Shown: positions 35,001-46,579, counted from the stretch's first letter. The stretch: 64,000 nt of DNA from Edaphochlamys debaryana (GCA_016858145.1 JAEHOE010000002.1:2170001-2234000); one strand, 5' to 3'. Notes: generated by a model from the sequence alone, not told the origin. Numbers and translations are program-made.

Positions 35001-35415
35001 TGCAGGGCCGCCGCGGCCGCCGTGGCCCGCACCGCCCGGGCCTAACAGTGCTCACGGCGAGGTCACCCTCGGCTTACCCATCGAGGCCCTGCCCGGCAGC
35101 ACGCTCAACAGGATCCGCATCCCACTCCTCATCGGCATGACCTGTACGAACGATGAATTCGAGGGATCTGGCCCCGAGGAGCCTTTCGTCTTCCAGGGCC
35201 TCACGCCCTCGCCCATGCTACGCCAGGCCGCCACGGCGCTGCGGGCCTGCCCCAAGGGCGTCGACATGGCGGAAGCGCAAGCCCTGGTGTGGAAGATGAT
35301 CCAGCCGCAGGACGAGGAGGAGGCGGGGGACCCAGACGAGGCAGCCGGGGAGAGGGTGCTGCAGGCCTTCCTGGCCGCTGGGTGCACCGGGCTGGCGGCG
35401 GGCCCCACACGCTGA
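31267..35415 (+). CDS. Secreted Cys-rich protein with group-XII-type phospholipase A2 domain and Pro rods (copy 2)
   Basis: Eight exons (31267-31438, 31563-31841, 32161-32385, 32506-32864, 32989-34074, 34258-34308, 34461-34688, 34816-35415) give 999 aa. Architecture and intron phases match copy 1 (start MARPR, signal peptide, Cys modules, PLA2 core, C-terminal module). The core has [17 protein letters not shown] and [12 protein letters not shown], so catalytic His and Asp are kept. Two differences stand out. An extra Cys-module exon is present: [13 protein letters not shown] at the end of exon 1 and [13 protein letters not shown] at the end of exon 2, both cut by a phase-1 intron at the same place. 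A longer rod of KPPSPPA(L/R/H) repeats occupies about residues 415-552 inside exon 5. Parts of exons 4 and 5 are nearly identical in DNA to copy 1 while the rest has diverged. Intron 2 carries an (AAC)n tract. A TATATATA string near 31329 lies inside the coding sequence and is not treated as a promoter. Confidence 0.82.
31996..32082. repeat. (AAC)29 microsatellite in PLA2-like copy 2 intron 2
   Basis: An uninterrupted run of aac triplets, 87 bases. It is conspicuous in a very GC-rich background and probably polymorphic between strains. Confidence 0.97.
33280..33590 (+). repeat. 24-bp coding minisatellite, KPPSPPA(L/R/H)
   Basis: About a dozen copies of a 24-base unit in frame within exon 5 of PLA2-like copy 2. 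The unit codes Lys-Pro-Pro-Ser-Pro-Pro-Ala plus Leu, Arg or His, a Ser-Pro-Pro extensin/pherophorin-like rod. It is absent at the equivalent place in copy 1, where a short Asp/Ala/Ser segment stands instead. Confidence 0.92.
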
Positions 35416-36935
35416 GTCGTTGGGGAAAGGAAGGTCGGAAGGCCGCTGTCAGATGCAGCGAGGGAGGGGGAGGGGGCTATTTCTGAGACCCTCAGGAATA
35501 GCCCCTTACCCCTGGCACCTCATGGATGACTGGACAAGGCAACCGGGCCATTGCATGCGTTGTGGGCTTACTCTTCTTTCCCTCACGGGGCGTACTCCTG
35601 CTTCCTGGTTCAGGGGGGCGGACCTTTGGCGGCTTGCAGGCCAGGGGGTGCCGCTGTAGGCATTGAGGTGCTCTTGCTTTGATGGCAGGCATGGCACGCT
35701 GACGCACCTGAGCACGCATACATGTTCCGTAAGATATCTAAGTACATATCTCCTGAGATTTCGGCTGCGCCATATGCTGCGAGTACGCGTTTCGGTGCTG
35801 TGCCAATTCTGGAGTTCTGGTCGCTTCCTCAAGTAATGTCTGCTCGAAAAGGGTGCTTCCTCTAGCTCTGGTGAGAGTTCTTTCTTGCAGCGCCGGCTTA
35901 CGGCGTGCATCTTCGCTTTATGCCTGCTGATTATCTTGCAGGAGTGCTGGAGGGGTTAACGGACGGCTGGAGGCCGGTGATGGACTGATGGTGCGTGACG
36001 GTGGCAGTGTGTGGAAGGCGCCACCAGCTCTTCCTATGAGCAATAAGCAAGTCCGTGTTGGAGCGTGCGATGTGTGTTGAACAACCCCACCCTGCCAGGG
36101 TAGCGACTTCCGATGAGCACATACCGGTAGTGTGGAATACCTCGAGGCTGAGGGCTTCGGGGGGCATGGGTCAAGGAGACAGGCCATGGAGGTCGTTGGG
36201 CCAGGAGGCCAGGGCAGGTCTTGTCATCATCATCATCATTCCCCACATTTGCAAGCTGCAAAAGCGTGGCAGAGGGTGCTCACAACTTGTCTCCCCTGCG
36301 GCCGGCTGGCGGCATGTCGCCATCATCTCACCTGTCCGCGACAGACCAGTCTGACACGCGCATCCCGCCGCCATCAGCCGCATCGTCGCTGTTGCATTGC
36401 CCTTTGAAGTTGCAATCGCGGGGGCGCGTACTGCAATGCGCCGGGGGCAGCTGACTGACGGCATCCGCGGATGACTCTTGGATCCACGTTGCGCGATGCC
36501 GCTCTGCAGAATGCCGTCGCCTGCTGGCCGGCACCGCTCCTTGCAATCACATTGATACACGCTTACGAAACGCAGCAATGGCGACGCGATAGAGCGCCAA
36601 GCCACGAAGCCGCTTGCAGCTGGCGACCGTGCCTTTCTTGCACGCGACGAATGCCTTTTACGACCACATCTGGCGGCGACAAAACAGCCGCGCTACTGTA
36701 CCCGGAAGCCAGGCCGGGCGAGGCCAGCCCGCATGCACCCAATGCCCTTTCTTTCAGCTTGACACGCCCGCGCAGGCGCGCTAGACCGCTTCTATTAGCC
36801 TCAGTATCACTCTCGAGAGCCCCACGCGGGGCGGGCGGAGGGCGTGCTCTGCTAGCATCGCTGACAGGCCTTCCAGCGCTTCTCTTCGGTGGCAACAGGC
36901 AAGCGATACCTAGGCTGCCAGAGTTTGCAAGGGCA
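35416..36935. other. Intergenic, PLA2 copy 2 to mitochondrial carrier
   Basis: 1.5 kb with lower GC than its flanks and no exon signature. The carrier frame stays open upstream of 36936 as far as about 36471, so the carrier N-terminus could be longer. I saw no element I would name as a promoter. Confidence 0.45.
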
Positions 36936-39900
36936 ATGCGACACGCGGTGATGGCCGCGCCTCCAGAAGTTCGCGCGCCCACGTTGTGCATGTCCTGCCG
37001 TCACGCTCTTCGCAGGGACGCTGGCCTGCGCAAAACCTTTAACAGCATCGACACAGATGGCAAAGTAAGCAGCCGCCATTCTCGTTTGCGGCTTGCCCGG
37101 TCTGGCTTTTGCCGCCAGCTCGCAGCTTCCAGCGCGGGCGCGCGGCGTTCCTCAGCAACCCACGGCCGCTCACTACAGTAGAGCTAGCTGCAATTCACAA
37201 TCCTGCTGGAGCCGCGATGGACGCGGGATTCTGCCCGGCGAGAACACGGGCTTCGCCTGCACGGTTGCGGCACCCCCCTTCTCGGCGCCATCCTCGTGAT
37301 GCCCCGCCCGGCGTCGACACGGCTCACCCCCCGCGCTGAGCGCCCCGCCCTTCGCTTGTCGTCGCCTCCACCGCAGGGCCACATCACTCAGCATGACCTC
37401 GAGGCGTTCGCGGCCCGCAGCGGCCTGCCCGCCTCGTACGCGACCAACTTCGCCAGCGCTGTGCGCGCCACGCACCGCCAGCAGGTGCGGCGGGGCCGCA
37501 GCACGCAGACCACGCATCGCACGGCCGGGCATGGGAGGGCAGTACACGACAGGTCGGCGCAGGGCGCCAGGCACGCACGCCACCCCTGCACAGGCTCTCA
37601 TCCCCACCCCCCCCAAAGCCACGCCAGCCGCGCCACGCACGCAAGTGCTCAGCGGAACAGGGGAGGGCGGGGTGGGCCAGGGCAGGGCCCCAAGCGGTTT
37701 GCGCCCTCAATCCGCTCGACGCTAGTGGCCCACAGCTGCCGCCCGCTTTCCCGCTGTGCTAGTGCTTCGTCGGCTTACCCGAACAGCTCCTCACGCCTCC
37801 CATACGTTTGCCCCTGACCCTGACCCCGCCCCTGCCCCGTCCACATCGCCCTGCAGAGCGGCGGGGAGAGCGAGGCGGGTGTGGAGGAGGAGGGCGATGC
37901 GGAGCTGACCTTTGCCATGTTCCGCCACTTCGTGCGGAGCCGGGAGGAGGCCCTGCGGCGCGCATTCAACCTGTTCGACCAGGGTGGGTGGCTGAGGGGG
38001 TGGGGCGGTGGTTGACGGGGTGGGGCGGTGGTTGAGGGGGTGGGGCGGTGGGGCGGTGGTTGAGGGGGTGGCAGTTAAGTTGAAAGGGTGGGCAGGTGGT
38101 TGGGGGTGGGGAGGAGGTTGGGGGTGGGGAGGAGGTTGGGGGACGCGCTTTGAGCGGGAGCGGAGACGGGGCCGAGGGGCGGAACGGGTGGGCGTGCTAG
38201 AGGGATCTTAGGAAGGGGGAGGAGGCGGTGGCGAGGCGGTGGGAGTGAGCCTGCCAACGCGGACTGGGGTGCGTGGACTGGGGTGAGCGCGTTGGGAGGG
38301 CGACGTTGCTTGGCAGCGCCCGAGTGGCGTTCGACTTGGCCAGCGCCAAGACCGGTCCAGCTCCTGACCCCCTCGCCTCCCGCCTCATCCCCTCCCCCGT
38401 CCGTCCTCTCCAGACGGTGACGGGCGCATCTCAGTCGATGACCTGGACGCCTCCCTCTCCCGCGTGGCCGTGTGCTGCCCGCGCACTCGCTGCATCTACC
38501 GCTGCCGGGGGAGCGGCGGCCGGGGCGCCATGGCCATCATGCTGCACGCCAAGATGGCCCCCGAGAACGGGTGGGACAGGGGGGAGGGAGGCAAGAGGGC
38601 AGAGGGGGGGGGGAGGGAGGCAAGAGGGCAGAGGGGGGGGGAGGGAGGCAAGAGGGCAGAGGGGGGGGGAGGGAGGCAAGAGGGCAGAGGGGGGGGAGGG
38701 AGGCAAGAGGGCAGAGGGGGGGGGAGGGAGGCAAGAGGGGGAGGAGGGAGGCCAGACGGGGAGGGTGAAGGGGCGCTCTCTCCACGGATGCACCCCACCC
38801 CACCGCACCCCACCCACCCCACCTTCAAACCCACCCGCCCCTCTCTTCTCCCCCCCCCCAGGTCCCTGGGCTTCTCCGAGTTCCGGGACTTCTTCCTGCT
38901 CCTGCCGCAGCAGGACATGCTGGTGGAGTACTGGGTGGCGGCGGGGACACCGGAGCTCAGCGACAAGGTGGGGGGATTCTGCAACGGGGCGGGGAAGGTG
39001 GCGGGGGGGGGAAAGGGAGGAGGGGGGGAACAGGGCGGGAGAAGGTTGGAGTGCTTGGTGGCGGCGGGGGACGCCTGAGGTCAGCGATAAGATGGGGGGA
39101 GGAGGGAAGGGGGGAGGGGTGGTGGAGGGAGGCGTGAAGAGGGTGGCAGAACGGAGCAGGGAGGGGGGAGGGAGGAGTGTTGTGGGGCTGGAGCGCACCA
39201 GCTGGCTCTGACGAGCCAGCCCACCCAGGCGGGAAGGCAGCGGGGGTGCTTGGGGCTCGGCGGGTGACGTGGGGGCGTGGAGGCCAAGCCGCGAAGAGGT
39301 GCTCGTGTTGCATGGGGGCGAGGTCACCGGGGTCATCTTGACCGCAGCCTGCGGGCCCCTACCTGCCCCCCCTCTGAGCCAGCTCTCCCCGCCCGACCCG
39401 CTGCTGCAGGTGTCTGTCATGGGACGGGACGCGGCCAAGGGCGGCTCGCCCTGGGGTGAGCGCGGCTTCCCAGGGGGACCCGGGTGTCGGCGTGGGTGGG
39501 GCGTCGGGCTGTCACGCCAGGAACGCCAGTGCAACGCGCACGTTTTCGGTTTGAAAGTCGTTGAGCTGCGGAGTCGCACAAGGCCCCGACGCCCAAAACA
39601 CCAACCACCAAAATTCATCCGTCACCCCCCCTTTCCACCCCCCCCCCCCCAGGCCACCTGCTTGCTGGCGCCATTGCCGGCGCCACCTCCCGCACCGCCA
39701 CCGCCCCCCTGGAGACGCTGCGGCTGGCGGCCATGGCGGGGCAGCTGCAGAGCAGGAGCCTGGCGCAGGTGGGGGCTGGCGGGGGGGGGCATGTCAGGAG
39801 GGGGCAGGTGGGGGCAGCTGCAGCGCAGGAGCCGAACCGTCGTCGAGCCCCGCATGCCTCGCTCCTGCTCCTGCTCCTGCTCCTGCTCCTCAACCTCCCT

Positions 39901-42900
39901 TCCCCCCTCCCGCACCCCCCCGCCCTCCCCCAGGCCGCCTCCGACATCGTGTCCTCCCAGGGCTGGCAGGGGCTGTACCGGGGCAACCTGCTCAACGTCA
40001 TGCGCTCGGCGCCGCAGAAGGTGGGGGGGGAGGGGGCTGGGGAGGGAGGGGGTCGCCCTCCAGCTCGACAGCAACTACTCCCTCCTGCCCACGTCCTCTC
40101 TTCCCCTCAAACGCCTCCCCTCGCCCTCCCTCCATCCGTCCTACTCCCGCTCCCCCCCAGGCTCTGGACTTCTTCGCCTTTGACGGCTTCAAGCGGCTGC
40201 TGGGGGACGACTCGCACCTCAAGACGTTCCTCGCGGCGGGTGGGTCGGACTGTTTGAGAGGGGCGCGGGGGAGGAGGGGGCCGGCGGGTGGGTGTGGAGG
40301 GGAGGGCGAAGGGGCTGGGGGCGAGGCGGCAGGGGGGCTTGGTGAAGCACCTCGCTGCCTCCTACCCCCCCTGCCGTCAGCCAACCCTCTCATCCACCCC
40401 CTCACCCCACACCCCCACCCCACCCCACAGGCATGGCCGGCTGCACCAGCTGGGTGGCGCTGTACCCCCTCGAGGTGGTGCGCTCCCGGGTCACCGTGGC
40501 GGGTGAGGCGGGGGAGCAGAGGCAGAGGTAGAGGGGCAGGAGGAGGGGGCGCTGGGCCGGGTGATGCTTCTTCTGGGGCCCAGGCCCCACCACGACCCTC
40601 TCCTCCAAGCCCATTGTTATGACGACACCCACACCCTCTCCGTGCCCGCTCACTTACAAACACCCCTCCCCCCCTTCCCTCTCCCCAGCCGCCACCGCGG
40701 CCACCGCCGCCCTGCGCACCCCCGGCTCCGCCGCCGGCGCCGCCGCGGCCGCCATCAGCCCCAACCTCATCGAGGCGCTCTCCACCATCATCCGGCGGGA
40801 GGGCACGGGCGCGCTGTACAAGGGCCTGGGCCCCTCGGTGGCCGCCATCTTCCCCGAGGCCGCCCTCACGTACGGCCTGCATGACGCGCTCAAGAAGGCG
40901 TACAAGCGTGCTGCGCATGAGGAGCCCGGCGTGGCGCCCTCGCTGGCCTTCGGCGTGCTGAGCGCCTTTGTGGGGCAGCTCGTGTCCTTCCCGCTCGAGA
41001 CCGTGTCGCGGCGGCTGCAGGTGCGCGGGGCAAACCGTGAAGGGGGATGGTGGGGACTGAGGACGGGGCGGAGGCGGACCAGGGTCGGGTGGGTTGGGAC
41101 CGTGTCGCGGCGGCTGCAGGTGTGTGAAGGGCTGCTCGCATGTGGTGTGTGTGTGTGTGTGGGGGGGGGGCGGTGACGCGGCAGCGGGTCCGGCAAATGG
41201 GCTGGGTGGCAGAGTTGGGGGGTTGGGGGGCGTGGTGTCGGGGTCGGCTGCAGGTGCGCGGGCAACGCAACGCAGGGTCTGCGTCGTTGGGGATCGGGGA
41301 CTGTGGTATGGTGTGCTGTGGTGCCGACACGACGCCGGTGGGAGGAGCTCACGTCCCTCCCCATTCCCTCAACCCCCTGTCGCGGCCCCGCAGCTGCAGG
41401 TGGCGGCGGACGTGGGCGTCAAGGGCGGCGGCAGCGGGCTGGCGGCGGTGATGGCAGTGGCCCGGGGGCTGGTGGCGGAGGGCGGCCCGGCGGCGCTGTA
41501 CAGGTGCGCTGGGTGGCGGGCGGGCGCGAGTGCAAACCCCCTCGGCTGGCGAAGGTTGTATGGCCCTGCTTGACCCGGTTGGGGAGGCGCCAGGCAAAGC
41601 GACCCCAGAACTGTGGGCCCGGCAGCGGCGCCCCAATCGTACCTGAACGCAAGTGGCCCTTCCCTTTGCAGGGGCATCGGCGCCGCCACGCTCCGCCTGG
41701 TGCCCATGGCCATCGTATCGTTCGGCACGCACCCATACACACGCCCCAACACCCCTCCGCCCCCTCCCACCCGCACCCCAGGGGCATCGGCGCCGCCACG
41801 CTCCGCCTGGTGCCCATGGCCATCGTGTCGTTCGGCACGCACCCATACACACGCCCCAACACCCCTCCGCCCCCTCCCACCCGCACCCCAGGGGCATCGG
41901 CGCCGCCACGCTCCGCCTGGTGCCCATGGCCATCGTGTCGTTCGGCACGCACCCATACACACGCCCCAACACCCCTCCGCCCCCTCCCACCCGCACCCCA
42001 GGGGCATCGGCGCCGCCACGCTCCGCCTGGTGCCCATGGCCATCGTGTCGTTCGGCACGCACCCATACACACGCCCCAACACCCCTCCGCCCCCTCCCAC
42101 CCTCACCTCAGGGGCATCGGCGCCGCCACGCTCCGCCTGGTGCCCATGGCCATCGTGTCGTTCGGCACGTACGAGGCCGTGCGGGCGCTCATCGTGGCGT
42201 GGGAGGCGCAGCGGGACGACGAGGCGGCGCGGAGGGCCAAGCGAACGGACCTGGCCAGCAGGTGGGCGTGGGGCTGCGCGGGCAGGGGCAGGGGCTGCAG
42301 AGCGGGCGGGGCAGGTTGGTCTAGGAGGGCGGTTGTGGCCTGTGGGGGGGGCTGCGCGGACAGGGGCTGCAGAGCAAGGTTGAGGGTGGGGCTGTGGAGG
42401 CTGCGCATGGAGAGGCTGTGACTGCTGTGGGATGCGGGTCATGCGCTGGTCAGAAAGTGTCTGGGCTCTGGAGTGGGCGGGGCGGGTGGGTCAGGGAGGG
42501 TGGCTGTGGTCGAGGTGCACTGCGGCGGCTCCGTGGGATGGCCGAGGCCAGGCCTGGCTCTTGCGTGCTGACCCCACCCTCACCCTGCTCTCCCCCTCCC
42601 CGTCCTCTTCCCCCGCCCCCAGGTGCATGCCGCTGGTCCTGGAGGGCCCCAACGGCGGCGCCGAGGTGGTGGGGCGCGTGTGCGCCCCCGCGGGCTCCAC
42701 GGCGCCCACGCTCTGCTCCAGCGCCGCCCCCTGCGGCGCCGGCCCCGGCCCCGGCCAGGCGGCGGCGGCGCTGGGACAGCTGGTCGCGTTGGAAGGGAGT
42801 ATGGGCACCGCCGCCGGCGCGCCCTGCGGCTGCCCGCCGGGATCTGGATCTGGATCTGGAGCGGGGGCAGGAGTGGGATCGGGATCTGGGTCGATTCCGG

Positions 42901-43250
42901 TGGTGGTGGCGTCGCCGTGCGGCGGCGGCGGCGGCGTGGCGGGCGATGGGAACACGCTGGTGCTCACGCCGCAGGCGCTGGGGCCGGGCGGGGAGCCAGT
43001 GCCGGCGGCGGTGCTGGCGGCAGCGGCGGCGGCGGAGGCAGGGGCGGCGGCGTGTGGCGGTGGCGGCGGCGGTTGCGGCCAGGGCGTGCCGGCTTCGTGC
43101 GCCCCGTGCAAGAGCGCCGTCGAGGCAGGGCTGCCGATGCCATGCGCGGGGGACGGGCTGGTCTTGGCGTGCTCGACGCAGCCGCCGCCGGCGGTGGTGG
43201 CGGCGGCGGCGGCGGCAGCCGCGGCGGCGCATCAGCAGCAGGAGGCTTGA
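36936..43250 (+). CDS. EF-hand mitochondrial carrier, ATP-Mg/Pi (SCaMC/APC) type
   Basis: Calcium-regulated inner-membrane carrier exchanging ATP-Mg for phosphate (known for the family). Fourteen exons: 36936-37064, 37377-37484, 37857-37983, 38414-38570, 38862-38967, 39410-39455, 39653-39768, 39934-40020, 40161-40239, 40431-40502, 40689-41020, 41394-41503, 42112-42261, 42623-43250; 748 aa. The N-terminal calmodulin-like part has loops DTDGKGHITQHD (degenerate) and DQDGDGRISVDD (canonical), then GFSEFRDFFLLLPQ. Three carrier repeats follow, about residues 225-540, opening with LLAGAIAGATSRTATAPLETLR. Signatures are PLETLR, PLEVVR and PLETVS; the third lacks the usual basic residue at its end. 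The C-terminal 205 residues are Gly/Ser/Ala-rich and end in poly-Ala, which carriers do not normally have. Exon 13 is preceded by four extra copies of its acceptor. Exon-12 acceptor could be 41394 or 41400; both keep frame. Confidence 0.85.
38580..38750. repeat. G/A-rich 28-30-bp minisatellite in carrier intron 4
   Basis: About six copies of gggaggcaagagggcagagg with runs of G between them. Purely intronic and strand-asymmetric (purine-rich on the sense strand). Confidence 0.9.
41671..42170. repeat. 110-bp tandem repeat x5 spanning a carrier splice acceptor
   Basis: Copies begin at 41671, 41781, 41891, 42001 and 42111. Each contains a C-rich tract, an AG acceptor and the first 57 or so bases of carrier exon 13 (coding GIGAATLRLVPMAIVSFGT). 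Only the last copy continues into the rest of the exon. Copies 1-4 differ by almost nothing (gta versus gtg in copy 1). 110 is not a multiple of three. Confidence 0.95.
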
Positions 43251-44998
43251 TCGGGCCAATGGGTCCGGCACGGGGAGCGGCAACGCTTCTAGCGGCCCGG
43301 CTTGGGAGGCGCCGCGCCGCGAACGTGCCCAGCGGGGCCGCCATGGGTGGGGCAGTCGTCACCGCATGGGTTGTGTGAAGACAGCAGCGGCCGGCGGAGG
43401 GCCTGGGCGCGGGCCGGGCCGCGGATGCAGTGCTGTCAGTTAGGCGTTGCGCGCATTTCATTCGTTGCGAGAAGAGGTCGAGGGGGTTCGACGTTGCGGG
43501 CGAGGAGAGGGGAGGGAAATGACGGAAGAGCGAACCCAGCGGCGGATCACGGGCAGGGCCCCAGCTGGGCTGCCCGCCCCCGCGGTGGCTTTGCCAGCGA
43601 GGGTGGGGGCGCGCGGCCGCTGTGCGAGCCGCGTCGCACCCCACCTTTGCCGCGTCCACCTAGCGAGAAGAGAAGAGAGACTCTTGAAGATGCGGTTGTG
43701 CCAGGAGCACGTCTGAGAAGATCGGCGTTCTAGTGTTTAGCCTTTGACTTCCTTCTTTAGTCGTCCACATGTCGTAGTATCGTTGTGTGCGAGGACCTGG
43801 AGGAATTGCTTGCCAGGGGATTACTTCCCTGACACATTGCGTGGCAGCAGTGCATTTTGCAGCGGTCGCGGCTTGGCCTTTGGCCGCCGCGGGTTACCGC
43901 AAGCCAGCAGATTGCGTCCGTATTGGCGTTTGCCCGCATTGGTTCGGGCGTGATGCTGGTGTGCAGCTGCGCTGACTTTGACCTGACGGTTCTGGGGTGA
44001 CCCGAAAGTAAGATGCTTGGGCTGCGAAATGGGTTTGAGCCTCTGGAGGTTGGAGGCTATGGGCTGGGAAGTGAGTCTATGAGGGTATTGGGGGCACCAT
44101 CAGTCCGCAGCCCGCTCGCGTGCATCCCCGGGTGTGGTCTAAAGCTTTGTCTCGTCCTCGCAAGCGTGCTAGCGGTTGCAGGGTGGCTCGGCGGTGTGAT
44201 GGGGTATGCTTACTGTGTGCGCGGGTAGGCAGGACTTCCTAAAGCTTGGCGTCGGCGGTATCGCCGGTTGTTTGCCAAGCGCCCAATGTTTGAACGCGTG
44301 CTCTGGAAGCAGCGAGTCTGGATCGAAGCCTTGGTCTGTAAGGTGACGACCGTCCGGATGGCGCCCCAGCGTTGCGTTGCCCGCGATGCCATCAGGCACG
44401 GTCAGAGATGGCATGGGCGCCAGCGACATACCCAGGGGAACACTGTTGGCCAGCCACAGCCTTGCCTTGCTGCAGTTCTTTCCATGAGATCTTTTATCTT
44501 GAGTAGTATGGTGCTGATGGCCCTGCGCAACCCTGGTGTCAAGTCGGCTCTCCGCGCGGCGCATCTTCGCGACGGCCCCACGCCGGACCTCGCAGCCTTC
44601 ACTCAGGCGCGCTGTGGTAGGCCTCTGAGTAACCTAGGCATTTCGGTGGGTAGTTTGGCAGGCAGAAATGGGCTCAGAGCCGCGACACCGCAGGTACCCT
44701 TCAGGTACCAAATGAGTGAGATCACTCATTGCCGTACAAGCCGAAAGTTGCCTTGTATAGCGGCCCAGTGCACGCCCGACTGCTAAGACGGATACAAGAC
44801 CACCAAACCTATCCATATTGTCTCTACTCGTCAACTCTAGCGGCACGCGCGTTCCGCCCGTCGGCATTCGCGGGTGAGCTGGGAATCCGCGCATACATGC
44901 TTTCTGACGCGTTTTTAAACACGTACATGCTGTGTGTCTTCCTGTGCAAGTTATAACCTAACTGTGGCCCTTCCCCGCTTGCTTTGTAGGCTTCGGGG
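43251..44998. other. Intergenic, carrier 3' flank to glycoprotein gene 1
   Basis: 1.75 kb. A TGTAA at 44337-44341 is on the right strand for the carrier but far from its stop. Two overlapping open frames near 44170-44790 on opposite strands have normal amino-acid composition but match no family I know. A perfect inverted repeat lies at 44711-44730. Confidence 0.4.
44711..44730. repeat. Perfect inverted repeat, 9-bp arms
   Basis: AATGAGTGA, two bases, TCACTCATT. It is flanked by ggtacc direct repeats at 44692 and 44704. It could be a dimeric factor-binding site or a chance palindrome; it lies about 270 bases before the next gene start. Confidence 0.6.
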
Positions 44999-46579
44999 AT
45001 GTCGCGGCCCGCGCCAACTCGGCTGTTCCTCGTCGCTGGAGCATGCTTGGTAGTCTTGGTGTACCTTGCATCTGGTGAGTATGGCAGTCACGGAGCGGGG
45101 GATCGAGGATGTGTGCACATCGCCAGTCCTTTGGTGGTTACAATGAGGGACCCCAGAGGGGTGCACGGCAGCTGAACGCCGTGGCTTGGCAGCCAACCGG
45201 GGTGTCGCTTGGGAGACCCTCGACTCGAGCCCGCCAAGCTCTAGCTCAGCTGACTCCTCTCAACTTCTCATACCTCAGGGGCACTGGCCAAAGGCAGCGG
45301 CAAGCATGGCGATGACCAGCTGGAGGCCCGCCATGGCTCTCGGCGCAACGAGACCCACCCGCACCGGAACGTGACGCTCCCCCACAAGCCACATCGCAAC
45401 GCCACCGACGGAGACCGGAACGGCACACACCCTCGACCCCGCTTCAACGGCACGCGTCCTGCTAACAAAGGCAGGCCGGGTGGCAAGCGTGGCGGCAGGC
45501 GGATGCTTCTCGACTCTGAAGTGGACATCGACCTGACAAGTGCGTGTAAGGGTGGACGGCGGGCTCCTGCGTGGGGTCAAGCACAGCACGGGACTTGGAG
45601 CGTTTCATCAATGCGTGAATGCGTGAATGCAATAGGGTTAAGGGGCAGTGAGTGGGGCACGACTCGCTCTGGGCGGAAAGCGCCCGGGCTAATTCCGCAA
45701 GCTGTGACGGGCGACGTTCAACCCGCTAGCCCCACCTCCTTGCCCCGAATACCGCACCTTGCGCCTGCAGACTTACATGCCTCTGTGACCTCCTTGCCCC
45801 TCACAGCTCAAGATACCTCTGGGCCTCTGCCCACGCTCACGGATGCCAGCAATGAGCTGATTGAGGAGAGGGGGCGCCGCAACGGCACCCGCCCAGGCCG
45901 GGGAGACCGCAATGAGACCCGCCCAGACCATGGCAACCGCAACGGCACCCGCCCGGACCACGGCAACGGCACTCGTCCTGACCACGGCAACCGCAACGGG
46001 ACACGCCCTGACCGCGGCAACGGCACCCGTCCTGACCACGGCAACCGCAATGAGACCCGCCCAGACCGCGGCAACGGCACTCGTCCGGACCACGGCAACC
46101 GCAACGGGACACGCCCTGACCGCGGCAACGGCACCCGTCCTGACCACGGCAACCGCAATGAGACCCGCCCAGGCCGGGGGGACCGCAATGAGACCCGCCC
46201 TGACCATGGTAACCGCAACGGCAACCGCCCTGACCACGGCAACCGCAACGGCACCCGCCCTGACCGCGGCAACGGCACCCACCCCGACCACGGCAACCGC
46301 AACGGCACCCGTCCTGACCATCCCGGCGGCCGCAACAACACCGGCAACCCAGACAAAAGCCACAACAACAAGAACGGAACTGCTGATGGCGACTCGACCG
46401 GCGGACCCAAGAAGGGCAAGGGCGGCAAGGATAAGCCCCCCAAGCCGACCCAGCCGACCCGCCCCAGCAAGCCTAGCAAGCCCAGCAAGGGTGGTCCCAA
46501 GGGCGACAAGCCCCCGAAGGACAGGACCAAGCCCAGGGGGCCCAGGGGACCGAAGGGGAGCGGCAAGAACAAGCAGTAA
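44999..46579 (+). CDS. Secreted Asn/Arg/Asp-rich sequon-repeat glycoprotein 1
   Basis: Three exons (44999-45074, 45279-45539, 45807-46579) give 369 aa. Exon 1 is a signal peptide (LFLVAGACLVVLVYLASG) ended by a phase-1 intron. The mature part is basic and hydrophilic. Exon 3 carries repeats of the type RPDHGNRNGT and RPDRGNGT, so that an N-glycosylation sequon (NGT or NET) recurs every 8-10 residues; more than 20 sequons are present overall. The C-terminal 80 residues are Lys/Pro/Gly-rich with KPSKPSKPSK and end GKNKQ. A dibasic-LL motif (GGRRMLLD) closes exon 2. I recognise no enzyme domain. By composition it is an extracellular matrix or wall glycoprotein. It shares gene structure with the genes at 48604 and 57587. 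Confidence 0.72.
45886..46330 (+). repeat. Coding minisatellite, 24-30-bp sequon units
   Basis: Units coding RPDHGNRNGT, RPDRGNGT or RPDHGNRNET alternate in frame about sixteen times in exon 3 of glycoprotein gene 1. His/Arg and Gly/Glu variants make the array imperfect. Confidence 0.9.

Noticed and set aside
38431..39618. 395-codon minus-strand frame opposite the carrier
   Set aside because: Antisense to carrier exons 4-6 and a purine-rich minisatellite; composition is Ser/Pro filler.
44169..44790. Possible gene with normal composition on either strand
   Set aside because: No homology signature, no splice-supported extension, and both strands are equally open; kept only as intergenic comment.
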